Below, piece after piece: positions 43,901 to 55,666 of a stretch of 58,281 bases of DNA. The notes below the pieces were generated by a model. It worked only from the letters and a program-made list of their open reading frames with translations, had not been told where the DNA came from and did not search any database. The translations under genes were made by a program, and so were the position numbers. The stretch is from Anaeramoeba ignava (taxonomy: Eukaryota > Metamonada > Anaeramoebidae): assembly GCA_028826165.1 (NCBI GenBank), contig JAPDFW010000037.1, positions 1 to 58,281 of the forward strand, in the 5' to 3' direction. The number at the start of each line of letters is the position of its first letter. Position 1 is the stretch's first letter.

Positions 43901-44134
43901 GCTTTTATAATTGTTTCAATTCCATTCAATTTGATAATTATATCTCTATTATCTTTAGGATTTATTAATTTATCAAAAGTTAATTTTGTGATAAAGAAGA
44001 CAAGAAAGAAAAAAGAAAATTTTTCCTACTTTGATATGTTTGTATAAATTCTTTTAAAATCAAAGATCCATTTTCTTGAATATCTTGGTATTTCGGACAT
44101 TGCTTCATAAATTTAATTATTTCCTCAATTGATT
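40901..44134 (-). other. Array of 14 tandem ARM-repeat exons
   Basis: Exon bounds on the minus strand: 41032-40901, 41314-41183, 41524-41396, 41766-41635, 42020-41889, 42267-42136, 42473-42342, 42689-42558, 42923-42792, 43157-43026, 43521-43369, 43737-43606, 43952-43821, 44134-44031. Eleven are exactly 132 bases; others are 129, 153 and 104. Donors read (G/A)GTAAAT and acceptors AAAAAG. Each exon encodes one 44-residue unit, and introns carry TTTTGA or GATTTTTGATT-type repeats of 70-150 bases. The 44134-44031 exon does not fit phase 1 at its 3' end as read. Confidence 0.8.
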
Positions 44135-46318
44135 CTTTTTATTTTAAATTTTAAATTTTAAATAAAAAGAAGATTTTTTTTTTTAAATAATTTACTTTCA
44201 TTTAAATTTGGAATTTGGTTTTGGGATTTTTGTAAAATATATTTTGCTTTTTCGGAAACATTTTCTGCAAGTTCTTGTTTTAATTGTTTTTTCTTTTGTT
44301 TTTGTTTTTCAATTAACAATTTTTTTTGATTAATTTCTTCATTTTGTTTTTGATTTGTTTGTTGAAATTGTTGTAATTGTTTTTCTATTTTTTGAATTTT
44401 TTGATTATTTTCTTGATGAGATGTTTTGATTTTTTGATTTTCTTGATTTAATTTTTGATTTTCTTGATTTAATTGTTGATTTTCTTGATCTAATTGTTGA
44501 TTTTCTTGATTTAATTGTTGATTTTTTTGATTTATTAATTCTAATTGATGATTTGAAGGTAAAATTGGATTGTTTTGAATTTTTGGATCATTAATATTAT
44601 ATTTATCATTTTTGATATTATCAATTATATAATAAAAATCTTCAATATTATCTTGTATTTCTTGGATTTGAATTGGATCAATATATTGATATTTATTAAT
44701 TAAATTTTTATTTTTTTTTTCGAATTTTTGTTTCCATTGATGAGCTAATTTCCAAATTAAATCAATTTTGTTTTCTTTTGGTGTTGATTGAATGATTTGG
44801 ATAATTTTTTTTATTTGTGTATCATTAATTTCTCCAATTTGATTTTCTTCAATTTTATTTTCTTGAATTTGATTTTCTTCAATTTTATTTTCTTGAATTT
44901 GATTTTCTTCAATTTTATTTTCTTGAATTTGATTTTCTTCAATTTGATTTTCTTCAATTTGATTTTCTTCAATAATTTTATCAATATTTTTTTGAATAAA
45001 TATTTCACAAATATTTGAAAGAAAATGAGATTTAATTAATATACTTTTGAAATAAATCATAATAACATTTTTTTCATTGATGGTTTGTGTAATTTCTTTT
45101 TCAATTTTGATTTTTAAACTTGTTAATTTAAAATATTTTGCAACTTGGAAATATTTTTCAAATTTGTTTAAATCAAATTTAAATTCTGAATCATAACAAA
45201 ATGAAATGATTGGTTTAACAATTTCAAATTCAAATTTTTGGAGATATAATTCATCTTTATTTGGATTTTGATGATTTTCTTCATAAAAAAATCTTGATCT
45301 TGCATTAAGTATTGATTTATTACAAAAAATTTTTTCATTATTGTTTCCAACATAAATTACAAAATCACAATTTTCTTCATTTTGAAGCATTGTTTTGAAA
45401 TTTGAAATTAATTCACAAATCAAAAATATATTATATTCTTGAGGAATAAATTGATATAATTTTGATATTTGGATTTTTTTGGATTTTTCTTCAAAATAAA
45501 TTTCTTGAAATGAATTTTTTTTGATTTCAAATTGAATTTTATTTTCAATTTGGTTTTGATTTTGATTTTGATTTTGATTTTGATTTTGATTTTGATTTAG
45601 ATTTAGATTTTGATTTTGATTTTGATTTTGAATTCCATTTTGATTATAGATTTCCATTTGGATTTGTTTTTGCATCTCCATTATTTTGTTTTGATTTTGA
45701 ATTTGGATAATTTGATTTTGATTTTGGAATTGAATTTGAATTAAATTATTGAGAAGGTTTTGAATATGTGATTGATTTTGAATTAAATTTTGAACTAAAT
45801 TTTGAATTTGCTTTTCAGTTTTAGTTGTTGTCTTTTTTGCTTTTTGTTGAGTGGTTTGTGTTAATAATTGATTTTTTGATTGATTTTCAATAAAATTGAG
45901 AATTTGATTTTCCATTTTAGTTTGATTTCGAAGGATCATATCAACTTGATTTTGGATATTTATCTTTTGATTTTGATTTTGATTTGGAATTTGAATTTTC
46001 CTCTTTTGATCATTTTCATTTGCATTTTCAGTTTCGCTCTCAGTTTCACTATCAATTTCACTCTCAGTTTCGCTTATAGTTTTACTTATACTTTCGCTCT
46101 CAGTTTCGCTATCAATTTCACTCTCAGTTTCGCTATCAATTTGATTTAGATCTTCTTTGTCACTTTTATCTTCACTTTGACTTGATTTTTCTTTTTCATT
46201 TTTCTTTTTCTTTTTCTTTTTCTTTTTCTTTTTCTTTTTCTTTTTCTTTTGGTTTTTGGATTTGATATTTCTCTTTATTGATTTTTGGAAAGGATTTTAT
46301 TGGTTTTTTTGAATTCAT
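40901..46318 (-). CDS. BTB/POZ protein with tandem ARM-repeat exons
   Basis: The start is ATG 46318 (MNSKKPIKSFPKINKEKYQ), followed by a KEKEKE run with a one-base phase change near 46200, then SETESEIDSE repeats and the main frame down to 44196. A BTB domain lies near 45170-45440 (CDFVIYVGNNNEKIFCNKS, LNARSRFFYEE, FCYDSEFKF). A coiled coil with QENQQLNQ heptads follows. Downstream come at least fourteen short exons from 44134 to 40901, mostly exactly 132 bases and phase 1. They encode ARM-like units (LNGIETIIKAMNNFPNN... IQEKGCEALLNISINN). Together about 1,300 residues. BTB-ARM proteins act as adaptors, often for Cullin-3 ligases; the substrate is unknown. The 3' end is not resolved. Confidence 0.7.
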
Positions 46319-46349
46319 CTTTTTTTTTTTGCTTTTTTTTTTAAAAGAG

Positions 46350-46366
46350 GAAAAAAATGAAAAAAC
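46350..46366 (-). promoter_or_regulatory. TCATTTTT leader motif of BTB-ARM gene
   Basis: An ATGAAAAAAC box at 46357 (sense GTTTTTTCATTTTTTT) lies about 40 bases upstream of the ATG at 46318. Further boxes at 46404-46420 have the same orientation. Confidence 0.35.
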
Positions 46367-46457
46367 TTTTTATTTCCTTTTTTTATTTTGAAAAAAGAAA
46401 AAAAATGAAAAATGAAAAAATTTTGTTTTATTTTTTTATTCACATTTTTTTTTATTA

Positions 46458-49400
46458 ATGACTTCAAAAACAAAACTTTCAATTGGTGCAAAGTGTAAAA
46501 CATCAACAGGACAAATTGGAATAATCAAATTTATTGGGAAAATACCAACATTTACAAACAAAATGATTGGAATTGAATTATCAAAACCAAGTAAAAATTA
46601 AAAAAAAAATAAAATTGAAAAAATATCTTTTTTAATTAATAAAAATATAAAGATGGAGATTCGAATGGAACTTTAAATGGAATATCTTATTTTTCAACTC
46701 AACCTTTACATGGAATTTTTGTTCCAATTAGTGATATTACTTTATTAAAAGTATTTTTATTTTTAATTAAATTAAATTAAATTAAATTAAATTAAATTAA
46801 ATTAAATTAAATTAAATTAAATTAAATTAAATTAAATTAAATTAAATTAAAAATAGAAAAGAACAGGTATTTTTATCAATTAGAATTTTAAACAAGTTTT
46901 ATATTTAAAAAATGAAAAAAAAAATATGCAAAAAATTTTTAATAGCTTCTCCACAAAAAGAAAAAGATTCAAATCAAAAAATAACAATTAAAAAAAATGA
47001 AAAAACTCAATTAAAAGATAATCAAGTGAAAAAAAAAGAAGGAGTTCCAAAACCAAAAGTAAAAACGCAGAAAGAGAATTTATCAAAAACAGTTTCTAAA
47101 ACGAAAACACAATCTAAAGTTGTGAAAAAAGTGGTTAAAAGAACATCTCCAGTTCAAAAACCAACTAAAATTGAATCAAAAACAAGAACTCCAGTTAAAA
47201 ATTTAAAAACAGTTGTTTCTAATCAAAAATCAGAAACAAAACCGAAACAGAAGCCAAAACCAAAACAGAATCCAAAAACAAAACAAACTCAATTAGCGAG
47301 TAATTTTTATATTAAAATGTAAAATTTAAAAAAAATATAATTTGAAAATTGGAAAAAATTTAAAAGAAAAAGAAGAACCAAAACCGATACAGAAAAAAAA
47401 ATCGAAACAAAAAGAAGAAGTGGATGTTACTAAGCTTCCATTAGATCAACAAATAGCCTTTTATCAATCAAAAATTGACCACATGTCAATTAAAATTGAG
47501 GAAATAGAATTTGAAAATGAAGAAACAAAAAATAAAACAGAAGAAGCACAATTAAAAATTGAGGAGTTGGAAATTGAAAAATCAGAAATTGAAGACGGAA
47601 TTGAATTTTCATCAGAAGCAATTCAAAGCAGACTTGCAGAAAAAAGATTTGATTTTCAAAAAGAAAAAACCGAGATTGAAAAGGAAATTTCATTTCTTCT
47701 TTTACAAAATAAAAAACTCAAGGAAAATTTAATTACAAAAAATCAATCACTTGCGGAAATGAAAAAAAACGGAGAGAAAATGGAAAATGAAATTGAGAAA
47801 AAAACGCAGGAAGTCGAAAAAAAACAATCGGAAATTACTCAATTAGAGGAAACAGTGCAAGAAATTGAGGATCAAAATAGTGAATTGCAAGCATTAGCAA
47901 AAGAAAGCCAAGATTATGGGAATGTTTTAACGGAAATGAGAAGTAAAAATGAAATGCAATCCAAAAAAATCGAGGAGTTAAAATCAACAGTTGTGGATTT
48001 AAGAGAACTCCACAAACTCACTCAGCAAGTGGATATGGAACAAACGGAAGTCCAAGAAAGTATAAGAAATGAAATTGAGGAAAATGAGCGCAAAACTCAA
48101 CAGCAACAAAACCAAACAAAAGAATTGAACGAGAAAATCGGTTTGCTTAAAACGCAACTTGATAATTATCGAAAAAACTCGCAGAAACTTCAGGAAACAA
48201 ACCAAAAACTCAAGGAAATTGATTTGGCACAAAAAAATATTCTTGAGTTTTCAAGCTCGATTGAGGATCAAGTCAAGAAAAAGCGCGCCAAAAACGAGGA
48301 ATTGAAAAAAAGAGGCGTTATTCTTCGCATGGAAAACGAGGCCAAAAAGGCAGAATATGAACAAGTCATTATGAAAAACAAGTTTTTTGAAAAAGCACTT
48401 ACGCCTCAAATACTAGATAATATTAAGAAATCATTTTCTACAGAATTATTCACTCATCGAATGGTTCGCAAAATTTCTGTTCTGGAAAAATATATCGAAA
48501 CAATGTTTCCTGCAAAGGCAATCATTGCAAAAATAACAGAGACAAATGAAAATGAGACTGATAAACCAAATAAAATGGAAGGCGATTCGCTTGAGGAAAT
48601 TAGTTTGAAAACCCTATTTTCATCAGGACTCGAATTCCAGCATCTCGAGTTTTTTTCTCGCCTCAAAAAATTCTTATCAGTCACAAGCTTCCAAATCGAA
48701 AAGCTTTCCGAACTCAATTTAAAATCGGATCAACAAGTTTTTTCTTCTTTGAATCAAGCATATTCAGTTTTCATGAAATTCGAGTCAAAAATTGACAATT
48801 TGATTTTCCTTTTTAAATCTAAGGAAATCACTTCCAATTTGGATCTTTCTTCTTTTGAAAATGCGCTCTCTCCTATCAAAAGCATGCTTGAGAATTATTT
48901 ACCAGATTCTTCACTTTCTTCCACAAAAAGAATAACAAAAACATTAACAATATTTTATTTCAACATTGCAGTATTTGTTTCATACACAGAAAGAGTCATC
49001 AGCGGGTTTACATCTTTTTCCCAAATTCGTTCCAGTTTAGATCCTACTACATCAGATGCCATTAATCTTAAATCCGGACTTTCAATCCAAGAAACTCAAC
49101 TTTTCGAACTTCTGAAATATCTTCAAAAATTGAATTCAAAACTTCTTATTGTTGTTGAAAGAATTTTAAAAGAAATTGAAAATGAAAATAGCCAATTTGC
49201 TTTCAAAGAAGAAAATGAAGAAAATGTGAAATTTTATTTAAAAACACAAACAAAAACTAAAAATACTCAATTTATTTTTTTTTTTCAAAACTTAGATTCA
49301 AAAACACCTTCAAATTCTCGAAAATTCAATTCAAAACATCAAGAAATTTACAAAGAAATTCAATAAATTTTTAGGTGTTTCGATTCCAACACAATTTTTA

Positions 49401-50453
49401 TCAGAAACCAAAATCAATTTATTCATTGCATTATTAACTTCAAATCCAAATATTGCGAATATTACTTCAATTTATGAACTTTCAGAAAATTCGAAAATTA
49501 TGGACAATTTACTTTATCTTAATACAGAAATGCAAACATTTGAAGAAAAACTTCCATCATTAATTTTAATTGAAAATGAAAATGAAAATGAAAATCAAAA
49601 TCAAAATCAAAATCAAAATCAAATTGAAAATGAAAAACAACAAATCAAAAAATCACCGTTATCTCAATTTCTTGAAGAAACAAAACATATAATTGAATTA
49701 GATCTCCAAACATCTCATTTACTAGAATTAGAATTGAAGAAAAATGATGAAAACCGAAATTCAATTAAAGAGAATAATGAGAATATACAAAAACTGAACA
49801 TCCAAAATAAGGAAATTAGTTTGAAAGTTAGTCAATTAAGCAATCTTCTTTCAAATCAAATGAAATTTGAATCACAAATCAAAACACTTCAAAAACAAAG
49901 TGAGGAAGTGAAGAAAGATATTGAAGATTTGAAATCAAAAAACGATTTGATTCATGAGGAAATGAAAAAGCAATTTGGAGATTCCTTTTTGAAATTTTTG
50001 GAAAATGAAACAACAATTTCAGTTGATTTTTTAGTTTCAGAAACTGATGCAATGAATTCAGCTTTAAAATACTCAAAACAAATGAATATTTTTCTTAAAC
50101 TCCACAATTCTCATCTCCAAGCCAAAATGTTAAGAAATACACTTAATAATATTCCAATTATGGATTTTGTTCTCACTTATTCTGAAAAATCAGATCAATC
50201 TATCAATAAATTTCTTATTCATGAAAAAAAGCAAATGAAAGAAAATTATTTAAAAGGGTGTTCTCTTGGGAAAGCTAGATATTTATTGGATAATTATAGA
50301 AAATCTCAAGTTTCTCGAAAAATTGTTGATTTATCAATTCCAAATCCTTCAATATTTTTAACTTTTCAAAAACGGAATTTAGAATCGAAGAAAAATATTT
50401 TTGAAGAACAAATGAAAATAATTCTTAAAAATACATTTTCAAAAGAAATTTAA
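46458..50453 (+). CDS. Dynactin p150-Glued-like microtubule-binding subunit
   Basis: Six exons, 46458-46590, 46653-46750, 46857-46866, 46946-47299, 47367-49225 and 49296-50453, give 1,203 residues with all phases consistent. Exons 1 and 2 form one CAP-Gly domain (TGQIGIIKFIGKIPTFTNKM, then GDSNGTLNGISYFS and LHGIFVPISDITLLK). A basic Lys/Pro/Thr-rich linker follows (exon 4), like the microtubule-binding basic region of p150. Exon 5 is a long coiled coil (from DQQIAFYQSKIDHM), with VVDLRELHKLTQQVDMEQTE in the segment resembling the dynactin coiled-coil hinge, then a globular helical part. A second coiled coil is in exon 6. Length is close to animal p150 (about 1,280). Dynactin links dynein to cargo and microtubule plus ends. 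Exon 3 is only 10 bases. Other CAP-Gly coiled-coil proteins (CLIP) are the alternative. Confidence 0.8.
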
Positions 50454-50509
50454 ACAACAAAAAAAAAAAGAACATTTATTTTAAGCAAACAAAACAAGAA
50501 AATTTAATT

Positions 50510-52370
50510 AAAACAAAACAAATTTATTTACAAATTTATTTACAAATTTATTTACAAATTTATTTACAAATTTATTTACAAATTTATTTACAAATTTATT
50601 TATAAATTTATTTATAAATTTATTTACAAATTTATTTATAAATTTATTTACAAATTTATTTACAAATTTATTTACAAATTTATTTACAAATTTATTTACA
50701 AATTTATTTATAAATTTATTTACAAATTTATTTATAAATTTATTTATAAATTTATTTACAAATTTATTTAATAATTTATTTATAAATTTATTTACAAATT
50801 TATTTATAAATTTATTTACAAATTTATTTACAAATTTATTTACAAATTTATTTATAAATTTATTTAATAATTTATTTACAAATTTATTTAATAATTTATT
50901 TACAAATTTATTTATAAATTTATTTACAAATTTATTTATAAATTTATTTACTAATTTATTTAATAATTTATTTACAAATTTATTTAATAATTTATTTACA
51001 AATTTATTTACAAATTTATTTACAAATTTATTTACAAATTTATTTACAAATTTATTTACAAATTTATTTACTAATTTATTTACAAATTTATTTAATAATT
51101 TATTTAATAATTTATTTAATAATTTATTTATAAATTTATTTATAAATTTATTTCAAAATCGGATAAAATTTATTTAATAATTTATTTAATAATTTATTTA
51201 TAAATTTATTTACAAATTTATTTACAAATTTATTTACAAATTTATTTATAAATTTATTTAAAAATTTATTTAAAAATCTATTTACAAATTTATTTACATA
51301 TTTATTTACAAATTTATTTATAAATTTATTTACAAATTTATTTCAAAATCGGATAAAATTTATTTACAAATTTATTTACAAATTTATTTACAAATTTATT
51401 TATAAATTTATTTACTAATTTATTTGTAATTTATTTACAAATTTATTTAATAATTTATTTACAAATTTATTTACAAATTTATTTATAAATTTATTTACTA
51501 ATTTATTTAATAATTTATTTACAAATTTATTTAATAATTTATTTACAAATTTATTTACAAATTTATTTACAAATTTATTTACAAATTTATTTACAAATTT
51601 ATTTACAAATTTATTTAATAATTTATTTACAAATTTATTTACAAATTTATTTAATAATTTATTTAAAAATTATTTACAAATTTATTTACAAATTTATTTA
51701 CAAATTTATTTAATAATTTATTTAATAATTTATTTACAAATTTATTTACAAATTTATTTATAAATTTATTTACAAATTTATTTAATAATTTATTTAATAA
51801 TTTATTTATAAATTTATTTAATAATTTATTTATAAATTTATTTAATAATTTATTTATAAATCGGATAAAAATTTATTTACATATTTATTTACAAATTTAT
51901 TTAATAATTTATTTACAAATTTATTTACAAAATTTATTTATAAATTTATTTTAAATTTATTTATAAATTTATTTACAAATTTATTTATAAATTTATTTAC
52001 AAATTTATTTAATAATTTATTTAATAATTTATTTACAAATTTATTTACAAATTTATTTATAAATTTATTTATAAATTTATTTACAAATTTATTTACAAAT
52101 TTATTTAAAAATTTATTTACAAATTTATTTATAAATTTATTTATAAATTTATTTACAAATTTATTTATAAATTTATTTACAAATTTATTTACAAATTTAT
52201 TTAATAATTTATTTACAAATTTATTTAATAATTTATTTATAAATTTATTTATAAATTTATTTAATAATTTATTTACAAATTTATTTATAAATTTATTTAT
52301 AAATTTATTTAATAATTTATTTCAAAATCGGATAAAAATTTATTTATAAATTTATTTAATAATTTATTTA
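50510..52370. repeat. AAATTTATTTAC 12-mer satellite
   Basis: About 1.86 kb of tandem 12-mers, mainly AAATTTATTTAC with variants AAATTTATTTAT and AATAATTTATTT, lies between the dynactin and GCN5 genes. Four times the array is broken by a similar string ending in ATCGGATAAAA (near 51158, 51348, 51860 and 52326). No gene is seen. Confidence 0.9.
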
Positions 52371-52411
52371 AAAAAAAGAAACAAAAACCGTTAAAAATTT
52401 CTTTCATAAAA

Positions 52412-52440
52412 TGTTTTTTTTTTTTTCATTTTTTTTCCAT
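52412..52440 (+). promoter_or_regulatory. TCATTTTT leader motif of GCN5 gene
   Basis: A T-run with TTTTTTCATTTTTTTTCC lies about 45 bases upstream of the ATG at 52481. AAAACCGTTAAA precedes it at 52384-52396. Confidence 0.45.
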
Positions 52441-52480
52441 TTTTATTTTTCCATTTAATTAGTTATTTCTATTATTTTAA

Positions 52481-55423
52481 ATGACTTCAAAAACTTCTCT
52501 TGAAGATCCAAATTGTCAAACTGTTTCAAAAATAAAAACAAAATTAAAAAATCGAAAAAAAGGAAATAAACAACAACAAACAACACTTGATCATTTTTTT
52601 ATTAAAGTTGATCGAAATTCTCAAAATGCAAAATTAGTTCAAAATGATTTTATTGAGAATCCAAATCCTTCAACAAAAAAATCTCATTTCAAGAAAGATA
52701 TTCAACAAAAAACACAAATTAAAAAAAGAATAAAAATGAAACCAATTAAATCCACAAAAAAAACCAATAAAAATCAAAATCAAAAATCAAAATCAAAATC
52801 AAAATTTAAATCAAAATTTAAATGAAAATCAAATTGAAAATCAAAATGAAATCAAACCAGAAAAACTAACAAAAGCTACACAATTTAAATTCCAAAATAA
52901 AAATAAAAATCAAAATAAAAATCAAAATCAAAATCAAAATGAAAATCAAATTGAAAATCAAAATCAAAATCAAAATGAAATTCAAAATCAAAATCAAAAT
53001 CAAATTGAAAATCAAAATCAAAATGAAATTGAAAATCAAAATCAAAATCAAAATCAAAATCAAAATCAAAATCAAAATCAAAATCAAAATGAAAATCAAA
53101 ATCAAAATCAAAATCAAATTGAAAATCAAAATCAAAATGAAATTGAAAATCAAAATCAAAATGAAATTGAAATTGAAAATCAAAATCAAAATGAAATTGA
53201 AAATCAAAATCAAAATCAAAATCAAAATGAAAATCAAAATCAAAATGAAATTGAAAATGAAAATGAAAATCAAAATCAAAAAAATCAAAATGAAAATCAA
53301 AATCAAAATCAAAATCAAAATCAAAATGAAAATCAAAATCAAAATGAAAATGAAAATCAAAATCAAAATCAAAATGAAATTGAAATTGAAAATCAAAATC
53401 AAAATGAAAATCAAAATCAAAATCAAAATCAAAATCAAAATCAAAATGAAAATCAAAATGAAAATCAAAATCAAAATTGAAAATCAAAATGAAAATCAAA
53501 ATGAAAATGAAAATGAAAATCAAAAATCAAAAATGAAAATGAAAATGAAAATGAAAATGAAAATCAAAATCAAATGAAAATCAAAATCAAAATCAAAATC
53601 AAATGAAATTGAAAATCAAAATGAAAATCAAATTGAAAATGAAAATCAAAATCAAAATCAAAATTGAAAATCAAAATCAAAATCAAAATGAAAATGAAAA
53701 TCAAAATCAAAATCAAAATCAAAATCAAAATGAAAATCAAAATCAAAATGAAAATGAAAATCAAAATCAAAATCAAAATGAAAATGAAAATGAAAATCAA
53801 AATGAAAATCAAAATCAAAATCAAAATGAAAATGAAAATGAAAATCAAAATCAAAAAAATGAAAATCAAAATCAAAATCAAAATCAAATTGAAAATCAAA
53901 ATAAAAATCAAAATGAAAATCAAAATGAAAATCAAAATGAAATTGAAATTGAAAATGAAAATGAAAATCAAAATCAAAATGAAAATCAAATTGAAAATGA
54001 AAATGAAAATGAAAATCAAAATCAAAATGAAAATCAAAATGAAAATCAAAATCAAAATCAAATTGAAAATGGAAATCAAAATGAAAATCAAAATGAAAAT
54101 CAAAATCAAAATGAAATTGAAATTGAAAATGAAATTGAAAATGAAAATCAAAATCAAAATCAAAATGGAAATCAAAATCAAAATCAAATTGAAAATCAAA
54201 ATCAAAATGAAAATCAAAATCAAAATCAAAAAAAAATCAAAAAGAAAATAAAAATAAAAATCAAAATAAAAATCAAAATAAAAATCAAAATCAAAATCAA
54301 AATAAAAATCAAAAAGAAAATCAAAAAGAAAATCAAAAAGAAAATCCAAATGAAATTACAATGAAAGTAATCTATAATAATCACAAATCAGAAAATTATA
54401 AATTATTAACAAGATTAAAAAAAGTACTCTCACTTCGACTTCCAAATATGGAAAGAGATTACATAGCCAAAGTATTATTCAATCCAGTAACAAAATCAAT
54501 AATCATGATTCAAGATAAAAAAGTGATTGGTGGAGTGAGTTTCAGACCTTTTTTGGAACAAAAATTTGCAGAAATAGTCTTTCTTGCAGTTTCAAGTAAA
54601 TCTCAAAATAAAGGATTAGGAAGAACAATTCTTGCCCATTTGAAAACATATTGTCGATCGGAATTGCAAATTTTTGATTTACTCACTTATGCAGATAATA
54701 AAGCAACTGGCTTTTTCCAGAAACAAGGTTTTTCCAATCGGATTAGAATTGATCCAAAACGTTGGAAAGGATATATTAAAGATTATGAATTGAGTACTTT
54801 GATGCATTGTGTTATTTATCCAAAAGTTGATTACTTGAAACTGAATGAAACGATTGAACAACAAAAACAAAATCTTTATCATTTAATACAAGTCATTTCA
54901 AATCGACAAATTTTTTATTCTGGTCTTTGTTTTAGTGAAGAAGTGAAAGAAATTCCATTTGATAAGATACCTGGAATAGGTAAAAATGAAAAAAAAAACA
55001 AAAATAGGGAAAAAAGTTCCTAATTTTTTTTTAAATTGATTTTTTATTATTTTAGATAAAGAATTTGCAACTCAAATCAAAAATCAATATTCTCTTCAAC
55101 TAAAACCTTCTTTAAAGGAACTTGTTGATTATCTTAAAAATCATCCTTCAATTTGGCCTTTTTTACAACCAGTTGATCCACATTTTGCTCCTGATTATGA
55201 TAAAGTTGTTAAAAATCCTATTGATCTATCTATAATTGAAAAGAAAGTGGAAAATCTTGAATATTTTGATCAAATCCATTTTATTGAAGATATTGAATTG
55301 ATGTGTCGGAATTGTTTTTTATATAATAATAAAGAAACAGTTTTTTATCAAAGTGGACAAGCCATTTTAATTGCATTTCGAAAAAAAGTGAAATCAATGA
55401 AAAAAGCAAAGAAGTTGTTATAA
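52481..55423 (+). CDS. GCN5: GCN5/PCAF histone acetyltransferase with bromodomain and PIP-box N-terminus
   Basis: The start MTSKTSLEDPNC is followed by QTTLDHFF, a match to the PCNA-interacting consensus Qxx(L/I/M)xx(F/Y)(F/Y). From about 52780 to 54350 the gene is an NQ/NE hexamer tract with several one-base phase changes. The acetyltransferase core reads MKVIYNNHKSENYKLLTRLK, then LPNMERDYIAKVLFNP, then FAEIVFLAVSS (catalytic Glu) and SQNKGLGRTILAHLK (acetyl-CoA loop), then FQKQGFS and RWKGYIKDYE. A 76-base intron (54980-55055, GTAAAA...TTTAG, phase 1) leads to the bromodomain: WPFLQPVDPHFAPDYDKVVK, NPIDLSIIEKKV and the acetyl-lysine Asn in LYNN. GCN5 acetylates histone H3 tails within SAGA-type complexes. 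The core is nearly canonical. Whether the N-terminal frame belongs to the same transcript is inferred from the absence of another promoter box. Confidence 0.88.
52790..54350 (+). repeat. AAAATC/AAAATG hexamer tract inside GCN5 gene
   Basis: About 1.5 kb of hexamers, with a non-repeat island at 52840-52905 (encoding EIKPEKLTKATQFKF in one frame). Phase shifts are visible where runs of four A become five or more (for example near 52783, 53524 and 54229). Long open frames on both strands here (KIKMK, FDFHF, ILILF) are artefacts. Confidence 0.9.
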
Positions 55424-55666
55424 TAATTTTAATAATAATTTTAATAATAATCTTATGAATAATCATCATTTTTTTTTATCATCTTCTCTAATCTCCCCCT
55501 TTTTCTTTTTTCTTTTTTCTTTTTTCTTTTTTCTTTTTTTTTATGAAGGTTAATTTTTCCGAAATAAATTTTTTCATTTTTCAATTTAATTTTTTAATTT
55601 AATTTTTTAATTTAATTTTTTAATTTAATTTTTTAATTTAATTTTTTAATTTAATTTATAAAAAAA

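Noticed and set aside
47342-47344. TTG start of a separate coiled-coil gene
   Set aside because: An acceptor at 47366 joins the frame in phase to the CAP-Gly and linker exons of the same dynactin gene.
52866-54349. Long overlapping frames on both strands
   Set aside because: These are stop-free readings of the hexamer tract inside GCN5; none contains a domain.
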